Shown: positions 1 through 11,380 of the stretch, one piece after another
How the letters are laid out: each line of letters begins with the position of its first letter
Position numbering within the stretch: the first letter of the stretch is position 1
Assembly (NCBI RefSeq): GCF_024868665.1
Contig: NC_079891.1
Location: 11,006,624-11,070,623 of the forward strand
Length of the DNA stretch: 64,000 bases
Direction: 5' to 3'
Source of the DNA: Triplophysa rosa
Taxonomy: Eukaryota; Chordata; Actinopteri; Cypriniformes; Nemacheilidae
Notes under the pieces: model-generated
What the model saw: only the letters and a program-made list of their open reading frames with translations
What the model was told of the DNA's origin: nothing
Databases searched by the model: none
Position numbers and translations under genes: made by a program

Positions 1-1117
1 CTTTCCCGGCGCTGGGATCCCTTCTCTCGGCGTCACTCTGTACAGTGAGCGGCAGGAAGAAGCACCACCGTACGACAGGTGACCCGTGAATAAAATGAGT
101 ACAAAACAGCGTTTCCAACAACCTGTCACTGTTATCGACTGTTTGGATATATAAACATGAACAAATTTCATCCGTAAATATGCACATGGTTACCATGAGG
201 CTGTGTGAAAGATCATATAACGTTAGCCGAAATCACCGCTTTTTATTGTGAGTTGGATGATGTCGCGTCATGAACTGACAACAGAAACTGAAAACACAGT
301 ATGTCAATGAGAACGGATTTATTGTTGTAAACATGAGTTGATATACACTCGCGGCTGTCTTAAATCTTAAAAGGTAAGCGTTTTTTACATTTATTTGGTG
401 GTGCTTCCTTGCCAATTATGAATTATTTTATATTGATATAATGTTGATCAGTAACTGCCCTACTTTACCAATATTAAGCCTTCATTATTAGATAATCCAC
501 AGTGCTTTTACATACATTGCAAAATGTTGACATAGGCACACATATGATGATGTCGTAATATATAGGCTAAAGAATTATACTTATAATACTCGTTAATGCC
601 GTTTACTGTAACACATTACACGCTTAAATAAGAACGTGAGTCGCAAGGTGCTTGTTATGCAAATAAAGTTTAACAAATAGACAAATTACTCTTGAAGTAC
701 AATCATTGACAAAGACTGCCCATTTATTCTTAGAAAAATAAAGATGAAAATATTTGAAAATTGCACTTAAGAATATTCTTAAAAACCTTCTCTAATTTAT
801 CTTAAGAAAGTTCTTATATTTTCTCTTAAAGAGTACATTCCTCGAGATCATAAAAAATACATTTCATGAAGTGTTTAATTTTGCCGTGTTTGAATGTAAG
901 CAATCTGCCAAGTTGTAAATCCGAAGGTGAACGAATAACAAAGTTATTAGCTTATAAAAAAGGTAATCGACTCTGAATCACGCGAACAAGCCATGACCTG
1001 TCCGAATCTTTAACCACAATGTACCTACGTCACTAGAAAAATCCCCGCCTACTGACTGCGAAAACTTAACTCTCTCCTCCCCAAACACTGTACTAGCTCG
1101 TTCGTGACGTGTGCATC
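1..1117. other. No gene seen; 5' flank of the THAP exon
   Basis: AT-rich sequence with no long reading frame that resembles a protein. The short frames here show no domain. The last 100 bases lie directly upstream of the THAP start codon and presumably hold its 5' UTR or promoter, but I see no clear TATA box. Confidence 0.5.
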
Positions 1118-1393
1118 ATGTCTAAGAGAAGCTGTGTTCTATGTAGTGAAACTAAGTCAGTCTTATTTTCACTACCAAAGGAAGAACTTCTGAGGAAAAA
1201 ATGGTTACTATTTATTTTTCAAACGACACCAAAGGAGTATAAACCGAACGTTTTACTTTGCGCGCGTCATTTTACCGAAGATTGCTTCATCAATCTTGGC
1301 GCCTTTACTGCAGGATACATTAAACGTCTTTCCTTAAAAGATGTTGCAATACCAACTTTATTTGGACCTGTAAGCTCCACCGAATCACAACCT
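1118..1393 (+). CDS. THAP-domain protein, first coding exon (partial)
   Basis: Ninety-two residues that make up a THAP zinc-finger domain, a C2CH fold that binds DNA. Visible are C6-x2-C9, the invariant-type Trp at 29, C48-x2-H51 followed by Phe, and AIPTLF at 77-82, which matches the AVPTxF box that closes THAP domains. I chose the ATG at 1118 because it places the first Cys at residue 6, the usual spacing; the in-frame GTG nine bases upstream is unlikely to be used. The exon ends at a good donor, CCT|GTAAGTG, at 1394; a second in-phase donor lies at 1370. Beyond the donor the frame loses similarity. The domain occurs in host regulators and in P-element-type transposases, and I cannot tell which this is because no later exon is recognised. 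The strand and the exon identity are secure. Confidence 0.8.
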
Positions 1394-2677
1394 GTAAGTG
1401 TGACTCTTTATTTTTGTCTTTACTTAAAATTAAATTTGTGTGACGTTATCTCATGTCTGTGTTTAGCTAACGTTACCGTTATTTTTGGGGTTGTTACTGT
1501 TTGTTTACCTAACGTTAGCTATAAACTCGTTGCGCTAATGTAAGTGTTCAACCATATTAACTCGCAAAGTCTTTATTTCAAGAACTGCGTGGTGTACTAT
1601 AGTTATAATAACATCTGAAGATACGAACACCGTACACTGTATGCCGTGATAACTAACTGTTACAAGAGAAGTGTCTAAAACAGTCCTTTTTCTTACTGGC
1701 ATCTGTATAAGGATTAAAGAATGATTCGTCAGACTCGGGCTCGAACTGGTAAGGTAAAATCGACGCCATCTCTCTCTATACACTGTTAATATCCAACCAC
1801 CTGCAAACCGTAATACAGCAGTAATGATAGGCGGTCCATTTGCGACACATGCTGAACGCGTTTGACCAATCACAGCAGACTAGACCATTTGACCAATCAC
1901 AGCAGACTAGACCATCTGACCAATCACAGCAGACTACACTATCTGACCAATCAGATCAGACTACGCTGGCGGAAAGGCGGAGATTACACAGATGAATCGC
2001 GGAACGAATCATTTGAGAGTCAGTCAAGAAGTAAGGTAATAAAAACTGCTTATTATTACGAAATAATAGTATTTTTACATCATGTATGTACATAAACTTG
2101 TTGTCGGACACTCCATAAACCAAAATAAGCCCTTAAAAATATTGAGGAATGTACTCTTTAAGAACAGTTTTGCATGTCCGCATGTTTGTGTGTGAATTAT
2201 GGAAGAATCTGATAGAACTGATTTGGTAGAGGTGTGGTAGTGTGTGCTGCTTGCATATGCCAGTGAGTTACAGTATGCTGGGAAATGTCTTAATATTGTT
2301 GTTGCTGGTCCAGAAAAGCATTGTTGCAATCATGAGGTGTAAATCCTGTATGATGGAGGATGTGTACAGGTGTTGATATAGTCCTTCAGGTTGTGATCAT
2401 AGTTTGTAACTTGTCAATGTAATCCTGTAAAAGATAGAGGTGTTTATACGCATGGTAGGCTAATTAAAAACATTATTGTGTGCATGTGGGGTGGTCCATA
2501 AAACACTTGTGCCCAGGGGCCTCTGAATTCTTAATCCGGGCCTGCTCCTAGAGACATGGCAGCATTTTCTGAAAAACTGAAAACGTTTTGTGTTTTGTAT
2601 GGAGTTAATTCAGACCCAAAACTCATGCGCGTGATTTAAGATAACAGTTCTACAAGCATAAACACACCTTCATGAGA
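1394..2677. other. Intron or intergenic sequence with no recognised gene
   Basis: No supported coding region. It contains the four-unit CCAAT repeat described separately. At 2532-2544 the string TAATCCGGGCCTG resembles the reverse complement of the hAT-type terminus found at 2678, so a second hAT-like element may end there. The short frames over the repeat and around 2075-2329 show no domain. Confidence 0.45.
1861..1968 (+). repeat. Four tandem 27-bp units, each with a CCAAT box
   Basis: Four consecutive 27-bp units start at 1861, 1888, 1915 and 1942. The first two are identical; the third and fourth carry a few substitutions, mostly in the second half. Each unit contains GACCAATCA, a CCAAT-box core of the kind bound by NF-Y, at a constant spacing of 27 bp. 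The array lies about 470 bp downstream of the THAP exon donor. It could be a small minisatellite or a regulatory cluster; the sequence alone does not decide. Confidence 0.75.
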
Positions 2678-3287
2678 CAGGGCCGGATTATCCATAGACG
2701 GGATTGGGCGATTGCCCAAAATATTTGTATTACTTTGCTGGAAGAAATGCAACATTTAAAATAAACAGAGAGAATATAAAATATATAAACATAAAGAATT
2801 GAGATTGGTTCACGTCACAGAGTATTTTCCCCCTCCCCCCAGTCAGGGCTCGCCAATTTATAATATTCTATTCAAAATGGATAGGCATCAGTTTAGCGGT
2901 TGTGCAAAACGTAAATTTAAAAAAGAGAAGGTATCACGACACAGCCACCCTTCGAAATTTACCTGCAACCAGTACGACTCAAGCAGCATCTAATCCTGTT
3001 AGCAAAAGCGATAACCAGGTGCGCGTTGTAATTGATTTTATTGTTTCTCAGTTTGTAAGTCGCTTTGGATAAAACTAAGCGTCTGCTAAATTACTACATG
3101 TTGCACTCAGACTGTTCTTAACCCTTCCCATTACCAGCTGCGAGGGCGAGAGATCTTTCTCTCAATTTAAAAGAGTAAAGAAGGAACTCTGGACCATGAG
3201 ACAGAAGCGGCTGTCTGCACTCTCGCTATTGAATCCGAACTATTCAAGGGAATGGACGTTGATGATTTAATTAACGATTTTGCATGA
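2678..3287 (+). mobile_element. Degraded hAT-superfamily element
   Basis: The left end reads CAGGGCCGGATTA, a typical hAT-like terminus. Two coding remnants follow. One starts with an ATG at 2877 and gives a basic N-terminus of the kind seen in ZMYM-like hAT proteins (KRKFKKEK). The other, at 3124-3287, matches the C-terminal hAT dimerisation block, beginning LPITSCEGERSF and ending DDLINDFA before a stop. A frameshift lies inside the second block near 3220, where CT seems duplicated. The central transposase is missing, and a SINE-like tail lies between the two remnants. The element is dead. The right terminus was not found. Confidence 0.65.
3056..3095 (+). repeat. SINE-type tail motif of fish
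   Basis: This stretch resembles the conserved 3' motif AAGTCGCTTTGGATAAA and GCGTCTGCTAAAT shared by several fish SINEs and their partner LINE tails, with a short insertion between the two blocks. It sits inside the hAT remnant, which suggests a SINE fragment inserted there. The family assignment rests on memory of the motif. Confidence 0.5.
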
Positions 3288-5798
3288 ACAAAGTCTAGAA
3301 AAAAAGATGTTCTGCTAAAGGTTACCATTATTTCTGGACAAATATGTGATGCTGGTTCTCAAGAAAAATATGTTAAAGTTAAATCTCTGTACCGAATGAA
3401 TTTGTTGAAAGTTAATCTAAATTTAAGGTCCTGTACAACAAATATACATTAAATCTCCAGTGTGGATTTTGTTCTGTATAGGATTATGTACATCACCGTT
3501 TGTGTACATTGGTTATAGTTAGTTAGTTAGTTAGAGATGCTTGTAAAGTTCATTGTGTGTGTGCATTACTGATGTACTCTCTGTGGTGCTGAATTCAGCT
3601 GTTAGTATGTTTGCAATATTTTTTAGACATCTGGTTTTGCATGTAGTCCTCATACTACTACTAGTATGATATGTTCATGTTACACTAACATGCGAGTTGG
3701 GGGGACAGATACTTTCTTCCATTTTTAAACTTGGGTTACAGTGTTATGTATGCCCTTGGATCTACATATTTGGCATCTTTACAGGAAGTTAAAAATAAAT
3801 AGTTTGGTATGTGTATTCATAATTGCTTTTGTATTGTTAGTAATTTTCATGAAATTGTTATAAAATGAGAATTAATACATGGCTACAACAGTGTCATGGG
3901 CCACGCAGTCAAAAATAAGGGCATAGCAAAAAGTTCCCAAGAAAAGTTTTTTTTTTATTTGAAAAATAATCAAATTAACTTTTTCCAAAAGTAAACAAGA
4001 AACCAAAATATAGGGTTTAACTTAAGAAACAAGGTCAACTAAATAAACTGAGAATCTACAGAAAAACTGACCATACATATGACTTATACATATGGACTAG
4101 TCCAACTAAACACACATGGGGGAAATCATTAACATACTAAACAAGACATTTAACCCAACTATCACAAAAAGATCAATTTAAACTACTAAGCTAAATAAAT
4201 ACTATAATAAATAAGTATTAAGAAAATAAGGAGTCAGCAAAAGAATTTAGAAGTCCCAGCACCAATCATTTCTCCCTGGACCCTCCCGCTATCAATTAGC
4301 CAGTTAGTTGCGGAACTAATATGCGGGTCCGGTGGCACGCCAGTCCGTTTACATGGACGGACCCCTCAGCAAGTGCTGGACCCCATCTCTACTGCTCCAC
4401 AATATGGTAACTTAAACTCAAAAGAAACGTATATCAATGAAGCGAACTAAATTGTGTGCACCCAACTAGTAAGCATATTGATTTTCAATAAACTATGAAA
4501 TTAAATAAACTGTGTATGAGTCTTCTTTCTAAATAAATATGAAAACGTTTTTAAAGTAAGTAAATGTGTATAACTAAAGTGTGAGCGAATGAGATTGTGA
4601 AGCACATTTACCGTTCACAAATGTGTGGCACTATGATGGGCCTTCACAAACAGTATAACTCAAAGCAGAAGTTATAATACATTACAATATGATGTACTCT
4701 CTAAATTTTAATTTAAATTAACATCAAAATGTCACTTGTTAAAATACTAACACATAGCTAAGGCAAGGTAATATACTAATCATTAGGTAGTGTAATACTA
4801 TTCAAAGTAAGAAAGCGGGAACTGGCGAACATTAAATAAACTTTTAATAAAATAAACCAACAACAAAACGAAAGTAAAGGTCCGACAGCTACCTCACGGT
4901 CAACTGCCGGCCACACAAAAATAAATAAAACACAAATTTCAGGCCTGGTCCTCTCTCGTCGTACACTCCTGTCGCTCGTCCTTTTATGCTTCCGATCTCC
5001 TCCGTGAGCGATGCGAGACCAGAGCAACGTACAGCTGACACTCATTATCACTCACGTCACCGGCCTCGCACCGTTCCCTCATGGCTCTTGTCCCGCCTTC
5101 CTCGCTACAGGTAGTAAAACAGGTAATCTGTAGGTGACTGCATGTAGGTGAGTGCATGTTAAAAGGTATCAAATGAGCGGAGACATCTGACATTGTCCCG
5201 CCTCCAAAGTCTCAGAAGTCAACTCGACGAGCGAGCGTTGAGTAGTTGCGAGAGCATAGAGAGAATTGCGTGCGTGCTCGTCAAAGCCTCTGCTTGCGGA
5301 CTGAGTTTTTGCACGCGGAGCAGAAATGCGCTCTCGCAAGGATTCTTTTCCATACGCGGTTACTGTTCTGCATGCTCGTGGATCATAAATGCCCTCTCGA
5401 TAGGGTGTGTTTACGCTCGTGGAACTGTTCTGCGCGCTTAAATCACGCACGCGAGTTTTGGGTATGAATAAACTCCATAGTTTTTGCCGTTCGTTTACAC
5501 AACAACAGCATTTTGGAAGACTGAAAACGCAAACTTTTGATACTTTTGGTACTGTGTGCTTGTGCTAGGCAAAATAATTAATAACTTTTTCCAGCAAATA
5601 AAAGTTGATTTTTCTGCCAGACTCTTAATGGACATATACCGTGAGCACTTTTGGCTAAAAACTGGGTATGTATATGTGCACAGGCATTTCAAGTATATTT
5701 ACATTCATTGGCCTGACATGCACATTACAGCGTTTTTTATTAATCTGTGTGAATGCAGATCATTCTGACAACGCATTTCAGTTTTTCAACATGTAAAC
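3288..5798. other. AT-rich filler; no gene recognised
   Basis: No reading frame here shows a known domain. There is a short TTAG microsatellite near 3520-3535 and a possible LTR-like block at 4810-5109, listed separately. The stretch 5193-5460 is richer in CG dinucleotides and has overlapping short frames on both strands, none of them convincing. Confidence 0.4.
4810..5109 (-). repeat. Possible solo LTR fragment
   Basis: Read on the minus strand this block begins TGTAGCGAGG, has a TATA-like CATAAAAGG, and is followed by AATAAA-like signals, the layout of a short retroelement LTR. No target duplication or coding region accompanies it. This is a weak call. Confidence 0.25.
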
Positions 5799-6277
5799 TG
5801 TCACACCACGTTTTGGCCAGCAGAGGGAGCCAGAAAGAGCAGGAGTATCCACAGTGCCCGCTGACAAGCTGCTCATTAGCGGACATTTAGATCACATGTG
5901 TGTCATTTCATATGTTTGTATTTAAAGCCAGTTTTCAGTTAACTTTTTTCTCAGTCTTGATATTTTTTATGTATAGTAGGCTACAGGCTAAGTTAATGGT
6001 CTTGATCTTTTACGTTTTGTGGAATTACTGTTTGGATTATTACAAAGGACACTTACCTGCTTGTTTGGATTATTACAAAGGACATTTACCTGTTTGCTTG
6101 GAATTTTTAATTGTGGAACATTTGTATGCCTTGCCAAGAAATGAGTAAAGACCCTTTTATTTATTTCTACCTTGTCTCATGTGCTTATCTGCAACTTGGG
6201 TCCACAACACTTCTCCTGTTATGCAGTGCATGTCTTGACTTTTCCACATCACGTGTGTTTTAAACCTGGTCATGACA
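5799..6277 (+). repeat. Gypsy LTR, left arm
   Basis: It begins TGTCACACC and ends CATGACA, the TG...CA ends of an LTR, 23 bp before the gag ATG. It matches the minus-strand LTR at 10913-11380. Inside are two tandem copies of a roughly 30-bp unit with GGATTATTACAAAGGACA near 6032-6095, also present in the other LTR. AT-rich signals near 6150 could serve for polyadenylation. Confidence 0.8.
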
Positions 6278-6299
6278 GCAAGACTGAGCCAATGACAAG

Positions 6300-7235
6300 A
6301 TGGACCCAGCAGAGGCTAAACAGATCTAGGGAGCCGTCAGCCAGCAAGGGGTCTTGCTGGGATCACATGACGCACAACTTCAGAGACTAGCAGAAGTTAT
6401 CACCCAGATAGGGAAGTCACTGCAACAACTCCAAGCACGTCTGCCCCACACCACACCAGTCCAAGAGACCCCACCACTAACTGCACCAGTGTCCCACGAA
6501 CCCAAGATCCCAGCACCCCAATGCAACGACAGGAGTCCAGGTGCATGTCAGGGATTTTTGACTCCGGTATCTCTAATTTTTGAGCTACAACCTTCCATTC
6601 TGAGCTACAACCTGCCTTCCATTCTGAGAGGGTCAAGGTCGCTTATATCATCTCCCTTTTGAGCAGTCGTGCACTGAACTGGGCCTTGACCCTGTGGAGA
6701 CAGAAGTCCCCCATTTGCTCAAACTCAAGGAGTTCACAGACGCCCTCCAACAGGTCTTTGATCACCCAGTCAGTGGTCGTGAGGCAGCAAGGAGGCTCTT
6801 AGATCTATGTCAAGGATCCCAAACCATGGCCGACTATGCTATTGAGTTTCGTATGCTAGTCTCAGAGAGCAAGTTGGATTCAGAGGCACTTCTATCGCGG
6901 TATATCCTAAGAGGTCAAGGATGAACTGGCCAGTAGACACTTGGGATCGGATCTAGAGCAGCTCATAACCTTGGCTATTCGCATCGATTCCAAAATTCGG
7001 GAGAGGAGAAGAGAACGCAGCATCCCTCAAGTCACACCGGTAGTGTTACCCCCGAATGTCTCTAAATGCTTTCCCCCATATCTACAGATGAAGGAGGAAC
7101 CAATGCAGTTGGGTAGGACCCGCGTATCACTAAAAGAGAGACAGGCAACAGAGAGGGTCGGTGCTTCTATTGTGGAGAATCTGGTCATGTACGCTCTTCC
7201 TGCCCAGAGTTGGCGTTAAAAACCAAAGCTCGCTA
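6300..7235 (+). pseudogene. Gypsy gag, left arm (broken)
   Basis: It starts MDPAEAKQ and reaches an in-frame TAG within about ten codons; the frame shifts again near 6660 and 6925. The retrotransposon-gag core is recognisable (ELQPSILSYN, then FDHPVSGREAARRLLDLCQG and MADYAIEFR). It ends in a CCHC zinc knuckle, CFYCGESGHVRSSC, at about 7160-7200, in a different frame from the core. Gag would form the particle and bind RNA, but this copy cannot make a full protein. The zinc knuckle and the core match the right-arm copy closely. Confidence 0.8.
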
Positions 7236-7339
7236 AGAGAGCGGGGTCCCTACCGAGCGGAACTGCCCAATGTGACACTTTTCATTCCCGCCTCCTTTTG
7301 TCAGCTACCCTTGCCTGAGGAGACACTAAGGGCCACAGG

Positions 7340-7992
7340 ATCCTGCTAAATGCATTTGTGGACTCTGGCTCAGCTGACAATTTTTTAGATATAGAATTAG
7401 CTAGTAAAATGTGTTTCCCTTATGAGACCTGTCCCTCACCCTGGAGAATTGAGGCTCTGGATGGTAAGACCTATAGCCCCAGGGAAAATTAAGTTGAAAA
7501 CCAGTCCCCTACAATTGACCAATGATTCTACGCACCATGAAACAATCTCTTTTTATCTGATTGAATTTCCCAGAGAGCCCCTGATTCTAGGTTTCCCATG
7601 GCTACGACTTCACAACCCTCAATTTTCATGGACCTCCGGCACATTACTGCATTGGAGCTAGGCCTGTGCGAGGTCCTGTAGCCCTCCTGATTCCTGCAGA
7701 GTAGAGAGCCAAATGGTTCTGGCAACAGTCGGAGAGGTGAGAACCCAAGGTGATCCAACAGATGCTACCCGCATGCCTCCAGAATATGCTGAATTAAGAG
7801 AGGTATTTAACAAACAACGTGCAACTGAACTACCTCCTCATAGATCCTATGACTGTGCTATTGAACTTTTCCCTGGTACCCTTCCTCCTAGAGCACGGCT
7901 ATATTCTCTTTCTGCCCAAGAGACTGAAGCCATGAAAGAATATCAAAGATGCCTTGAATAACAAATTAATTTGTCCTTCCACCTCACCAGCC
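7340..7992 (+). pseudogene. Gypsy protease and N-terminal RT, left arm (truncated)
   Basis: A retropepsin active site, AFVDSGSADNFLDIE, appears near 7350, followed by the [12 protein letters not shown] segment typical of chromovirus proteases near 7590. The RT N-terminus follows ([13 protein letters not shown], then [16 protein letters not shown] and PRARLYSLS). The pol similarity stops after codons for [12 protein letters not shown] at about 7992, where an unrelated sequence begins. The RT fingers, palm and active site are absent, and frameshifts separate the pieces. Confidence 0.8.
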
Positions 7993-9213
7993 AGCCATTT
8001 CGGGGAAACTATGAGTTTAACCACAGTAACATACGTATAATTACCATTATAACCACAATATGGACCACAATAACCAATAATTATTTTATACACTTTACCT
8101 GATGCAGCAGAATTAATAGCGACAGACAATGTACTCGTCCAGCGAGTGATTGGTAGATCGTATATTAACTCTAAGAAATATTGCTTTCCTGGCCTTGGAA
8201 AAACAATATTCTTACTGTAGTACAGTACCACTTCAGAAATCTTAACGAAATCAAGGAGTTTAAGTGACTTTGATATGTGATAAGTAAACACAGAAAGATT
8301 TGAGCGTGGATACTAATGCGGTTTATTTATCTACACTACGGGGAATAAAGATGTTTTAACAATCTAAACCTTGGAGGGGCGTGACGCCCTCTGTGTTAAA
8401 ACATCTGAACACGCAGGAAAGCTCGCTCTTTTGTGTATGTTCGTTCGCTTGTGTGTGTTCACGCTCGTGCACATTCGCTCGCTCGTTTTCTTTCAACCTC
8501 TCGAGACCTGTCTCTCCTCGGAGACAGCTTCTTCCGGCAGTTTGCTTCAGCTAAATCCGACGGACTCACGGCTTGCTCCGAACACATCAGCACCCTTTGA
8601 TACGCACGCCAGCACTTGTCCCGAGAAACAAAGAAGCCAATGCAAGTATCTGAACTATTGCTAACTAGTTGGGTATAAGCTTTGCCCCTTTTAAATAAGG
8701 AGATTGTCCTCGATGGTTCGTGCAGATGTGAATAACTGATTTAATACTGCCATTTTCGTTGCTTTATCTATTTCTTTCATTCTCTACTGTTTTACGTTTT
8801 TATGTTTGTTTGTTAATGTTAGGTTTTTGTTAGCTAGTTGATTTTATTTCCCCCTTAGTGTAGATAAATAAACCACATTTGTATCCACGCTCGAATCGTT
8901 TCTGTGTTTACTTATCACATATCTACGTCACTTAAACTGCTTGATTTCGTTAAGATTTCTGAAGTGGTACTGTACTACAGTAAGAATATTGTTTTTCCAA
9001 GGCTAGGAAAGCAATATTTCTTAGAGTTAATACACGATCTGCCGATCAGTAGCTGGACGAGTACATTGTCTGTTGCTATTAATTCTGCTGCATCAGGTAA
9101 AGTGTATAAAATAGGTAATGGGTAATCACCATTAATTATACATACAGTATGTTACTGTGGTTAAACTCATAGTTTCCCCGAAATACACTACAACTGGCTG
9201 GTGAGGTGGAAGG
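7993..9213. repeat. Unidentified foldback sequence at the centre of the inverted duplication
   Basis: Its ends are about 360-bp inverted arms (7993-8349 and 8844-9213) joined by a spacer of about 490 bp. Each arm opens with ATTTCGGGGAAACTATG next to the gypsy breakpoint and ends with a block containing TAGATAAATAAACC. Both arms can be read as a short peptide frame beginning MFTYHIS, but differences between the two change amino acids, so I do not think the frame is functional. The spacer includes tracts of GCTCG and TTCGCTCG and no recognised protein. It could be a foldback transposon, or one end of another element caught in the inverted duplication. Confidence 0.55.
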
Positions 9214-9860
9214 ACAAATTAATTTGTTATTCAAGGCATCTTTGATATTCATTCATAGCTTCGGTCTCTTGGGCAGAAAGAGAATATAGCCGTGCTCTAG
9301 GAGGAAGGGTACCAGGGAAAAGTTCAATAGCACAGTCATAGGATCTATGAGGAGGTAGTTCAGTTGCACGTTGTTGTTAAATACCTCTCTTAATTCAGCA
9401 TATTCTGGAGGCATGCGGGTAGCATCTGTTGGATCACCTTAGGTTCTCACCTCTCTGACTGTTGCCAGAACCATTTGGCTCTCTACTCCGCAGGAATCAG
9501 GAGGGCTACAGGACCTCGCACAGGCCTAGCTCCAATGCAGTAATGTGCCGGAGGTCCATGAAAATTGAGGGTTGTGAAGTCGTAGCCATGGGAAACCTAG
9601 AATCAGGGGCTCTTTCTGGGAAATTCAATCAGATAAAAAGAGATTGTTTCATGGTGCGTAGAATCATTGGTCAATTGTAGGGGACTGGTTTTCAACTTAA
9701 TTTTCCCTGGGGCTATAGGTCTTACCATCCAGAGCCTCAATTCTCCAGGGTGAGGGACAGGTCTCATAAGGGATACTCATTTTACTAGCTAATTCTATAT
9801 CTAAAAAATTGTCAGCTGTGCCTGAGTCCACTAATGCTTTTAGCAGGATCCTGTGGCCCT
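9214..9860 (-). pseudogene. Gypsy protease and N-terminal RT, right arm (truncated)
   Basis: This is the reverse-complement partner of the left-arm pol fragment, with the same retropepsin DSG region, the same RT N-terminus and the same breakpoint after PSTSPA. It carries its own substitutions and small indels, for example in the segment before the RT start near 9370-9440. Confidence 0.78.
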
Positions 9861-9954
9861 TAGTGTCTCCTCAGGCAAGGGTAGCTGACAAAAGGAGGCG
9901 GGAATGAAAAGTGTCACATTGGGCAGTTCCGCTCGTTAGGGACCCCGTTCTCTT

Positions 9955-10890
9955 AGCGAGCTTTGGTTTTTAATGCCAACTCTGGGCAGGAAGAGCGTAC
10001 ATGACCAGATTCTCCACAATAGAAGCACCGACCCTCTCTGTTGTCTCTCTCTCTTTTAGTGATATGTGGGTCCTACCCAACTGCATCGGTTCCTCCTTCA
10101 TCTGTAGATATGAGGGAAAGCATTTAGAGACATTCGGGGGTAACACTACCGGTGTGATTTGAGGGATGCTGCATTCTCTTCTCCTCTCCCAAATTCTGGA
10201 ATCGATGCGAATAGCCAAGGTTATGAGCTGCTCTAGGTCCGATCCCCAGTCTCTACTGGCCAGTTCATCCTTGACCTCTTAGGATATACCGCGATAGAAG
10301 TGCCTCTGAATCCAACTTGCTCTCTGAGACTAGCATACGAAACTCAATAGCATAGTCGGCCATGGTTTGCGATTCTTGACATAGATCTAAGAGCCTCCTT
10401 GCTGCCTCACGACCACTGACTGGGTGATCAAAGACCTGATGGAGGGCGTCTGTGAACTCCTTGAGGTTCGAGCAAATGGGGGACTTCTGTCGCCACAGGG
10501 TCGAGGCCCAGTTCAGTGCACGACTGCTCAAAAGGGAGATGATATAAGCGACCTTGGCCCTCTCAGAATGGAAGGCAGGTTGTAGCTCAGAATGGAAGGC
10601 TGTAGCTCAAAAATTAGAGATACCTGAGTCAAAAATCCCTGACATGCCCATGGACTCCTGTCGTTGCATTGGGGTGCTGGGATCTTGGGTTCGTGGGACA
10701 CTGGTGCAGTTAGTGGTGGGGTCTCTTGGGCTGGCGTGGTGTGGGGCAGACGTGCTTGGAGTTGTTGCAGTGACTCCCCTATCTGGGTGATAACTTCTGC
10801 TAGACTCTGAAGTTGTGCGTCATGTGATCCCAGCAAGACCCCTTGCTGGCTGATGGCTCCCTAGATCTGTTTAGCCTCTGCTGGGTCCAT
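9955..10890 (-). pseudogene. Gypsy gag, right arm (broken)
   Basis: It starts with MDPAEAKQI, runs into a stop early, and continues in other frames through the gag core and the zinc knuckle. It differs from the left-arm copy at several residues over about 100 (for example GKSLQQ against GESLQQ) but carries the same internal gag duplication. It cannot make a full protein. Confidence 0.8.
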
Positions 10891-10912
10891 CTTGTTGTTG
10901 GCTCAGTCTTAC

Positions 10913-11380
10913 TGTCACGACCAGATTTAAAACCCACGTGATGTGGAAAAGTCAAGACACACACTGCATAACAGGAGAAGTGTTGTGGACCCAAGCTGCA
11001 GATAAGCACACGAGAGAAGGTAGAAATAAATAAAAGGGTCTTTACTCATTTCTTGGAAAGGCATCCAAATGTTCCACAAATAAAAATTCCAAGCAAACAG
11101 GTAAGTGTCCTTTATAATAATCCAAACAAGCAGGTAAGTGTCCTTTTTAATAATCCAAACAGTAATTCCACAAAACGTAAAAGATCAAGACCATTAACTT
11201 AGCCTGTAGCCTACTATACATAAAAAATATCAAGACTGAGCAAAGAGTTAACTGAAAACTGGCTTTAAATACAAACATATGAAATGACACACAGGTGATC
11301 TAAATGTCCGCTTGTCAGCAGGGCACTGTGGATGCTCCTGTTCTCTCTGTCTCCCTCTGCTGGCCAGAGCGCGTGTGACA
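10913..11380 (-). repeat. Gypsy LTR, right arm
   Basis: Read on the minus strand it begins TGTCACACGCG and ends GTCGTGACA. On its outer side lies the end of an integrase chromodomain frame (RGGGPVT directly abutting the LTR), the normal junction of pol with a 3' LTR. On its inner side lies gag, as after a 5' LTR. One LTR therefore serves both positions. Confidence 0.82.

Larger units (their letters stand above)
5799..11380. repeat. 5.6-kb inverted duplication (arms 5799-8349 and 8844-11380)
   Basis: Two arms of about 2.5 kb are reverse complements of each other around a spacer of roughly 490 bp. Each arm holds, from outside in, one gypsy LTR, gag, protease, the start of RT and about 360 bp of an unidentified sequence. 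Similarity starts exactly at the outer LTR boundaries. The arms share several lesions, for example a small duplication in gag that repeats LSYNLPSIL-like residues and the same breakpoint after the RT residues PSTSPA. So either the element was already dead when the inverted copy arose, or both copies come from one defective source. Confidence 0.85.

Noticed and set aside
1862..2095. 77-codon frame with repeated TNHSRLDHL residues
   Set aside because: It is a translation of the 27-bp CCAAT tandem repeat.
5169..5467. Overlapping short frames on both strands in a CG-richer stretch
   Set aside because: No domain, no splice context and no preferred frame; probably chance or an old promoter-like sequence.
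7899..8291. 130-codon minus-strand frame with a 73-codon partner at 8904-9125
   Set aside because: The frames are the two arms of an inverted repeat, differences between them change amino acids, and no domain is recognisable.
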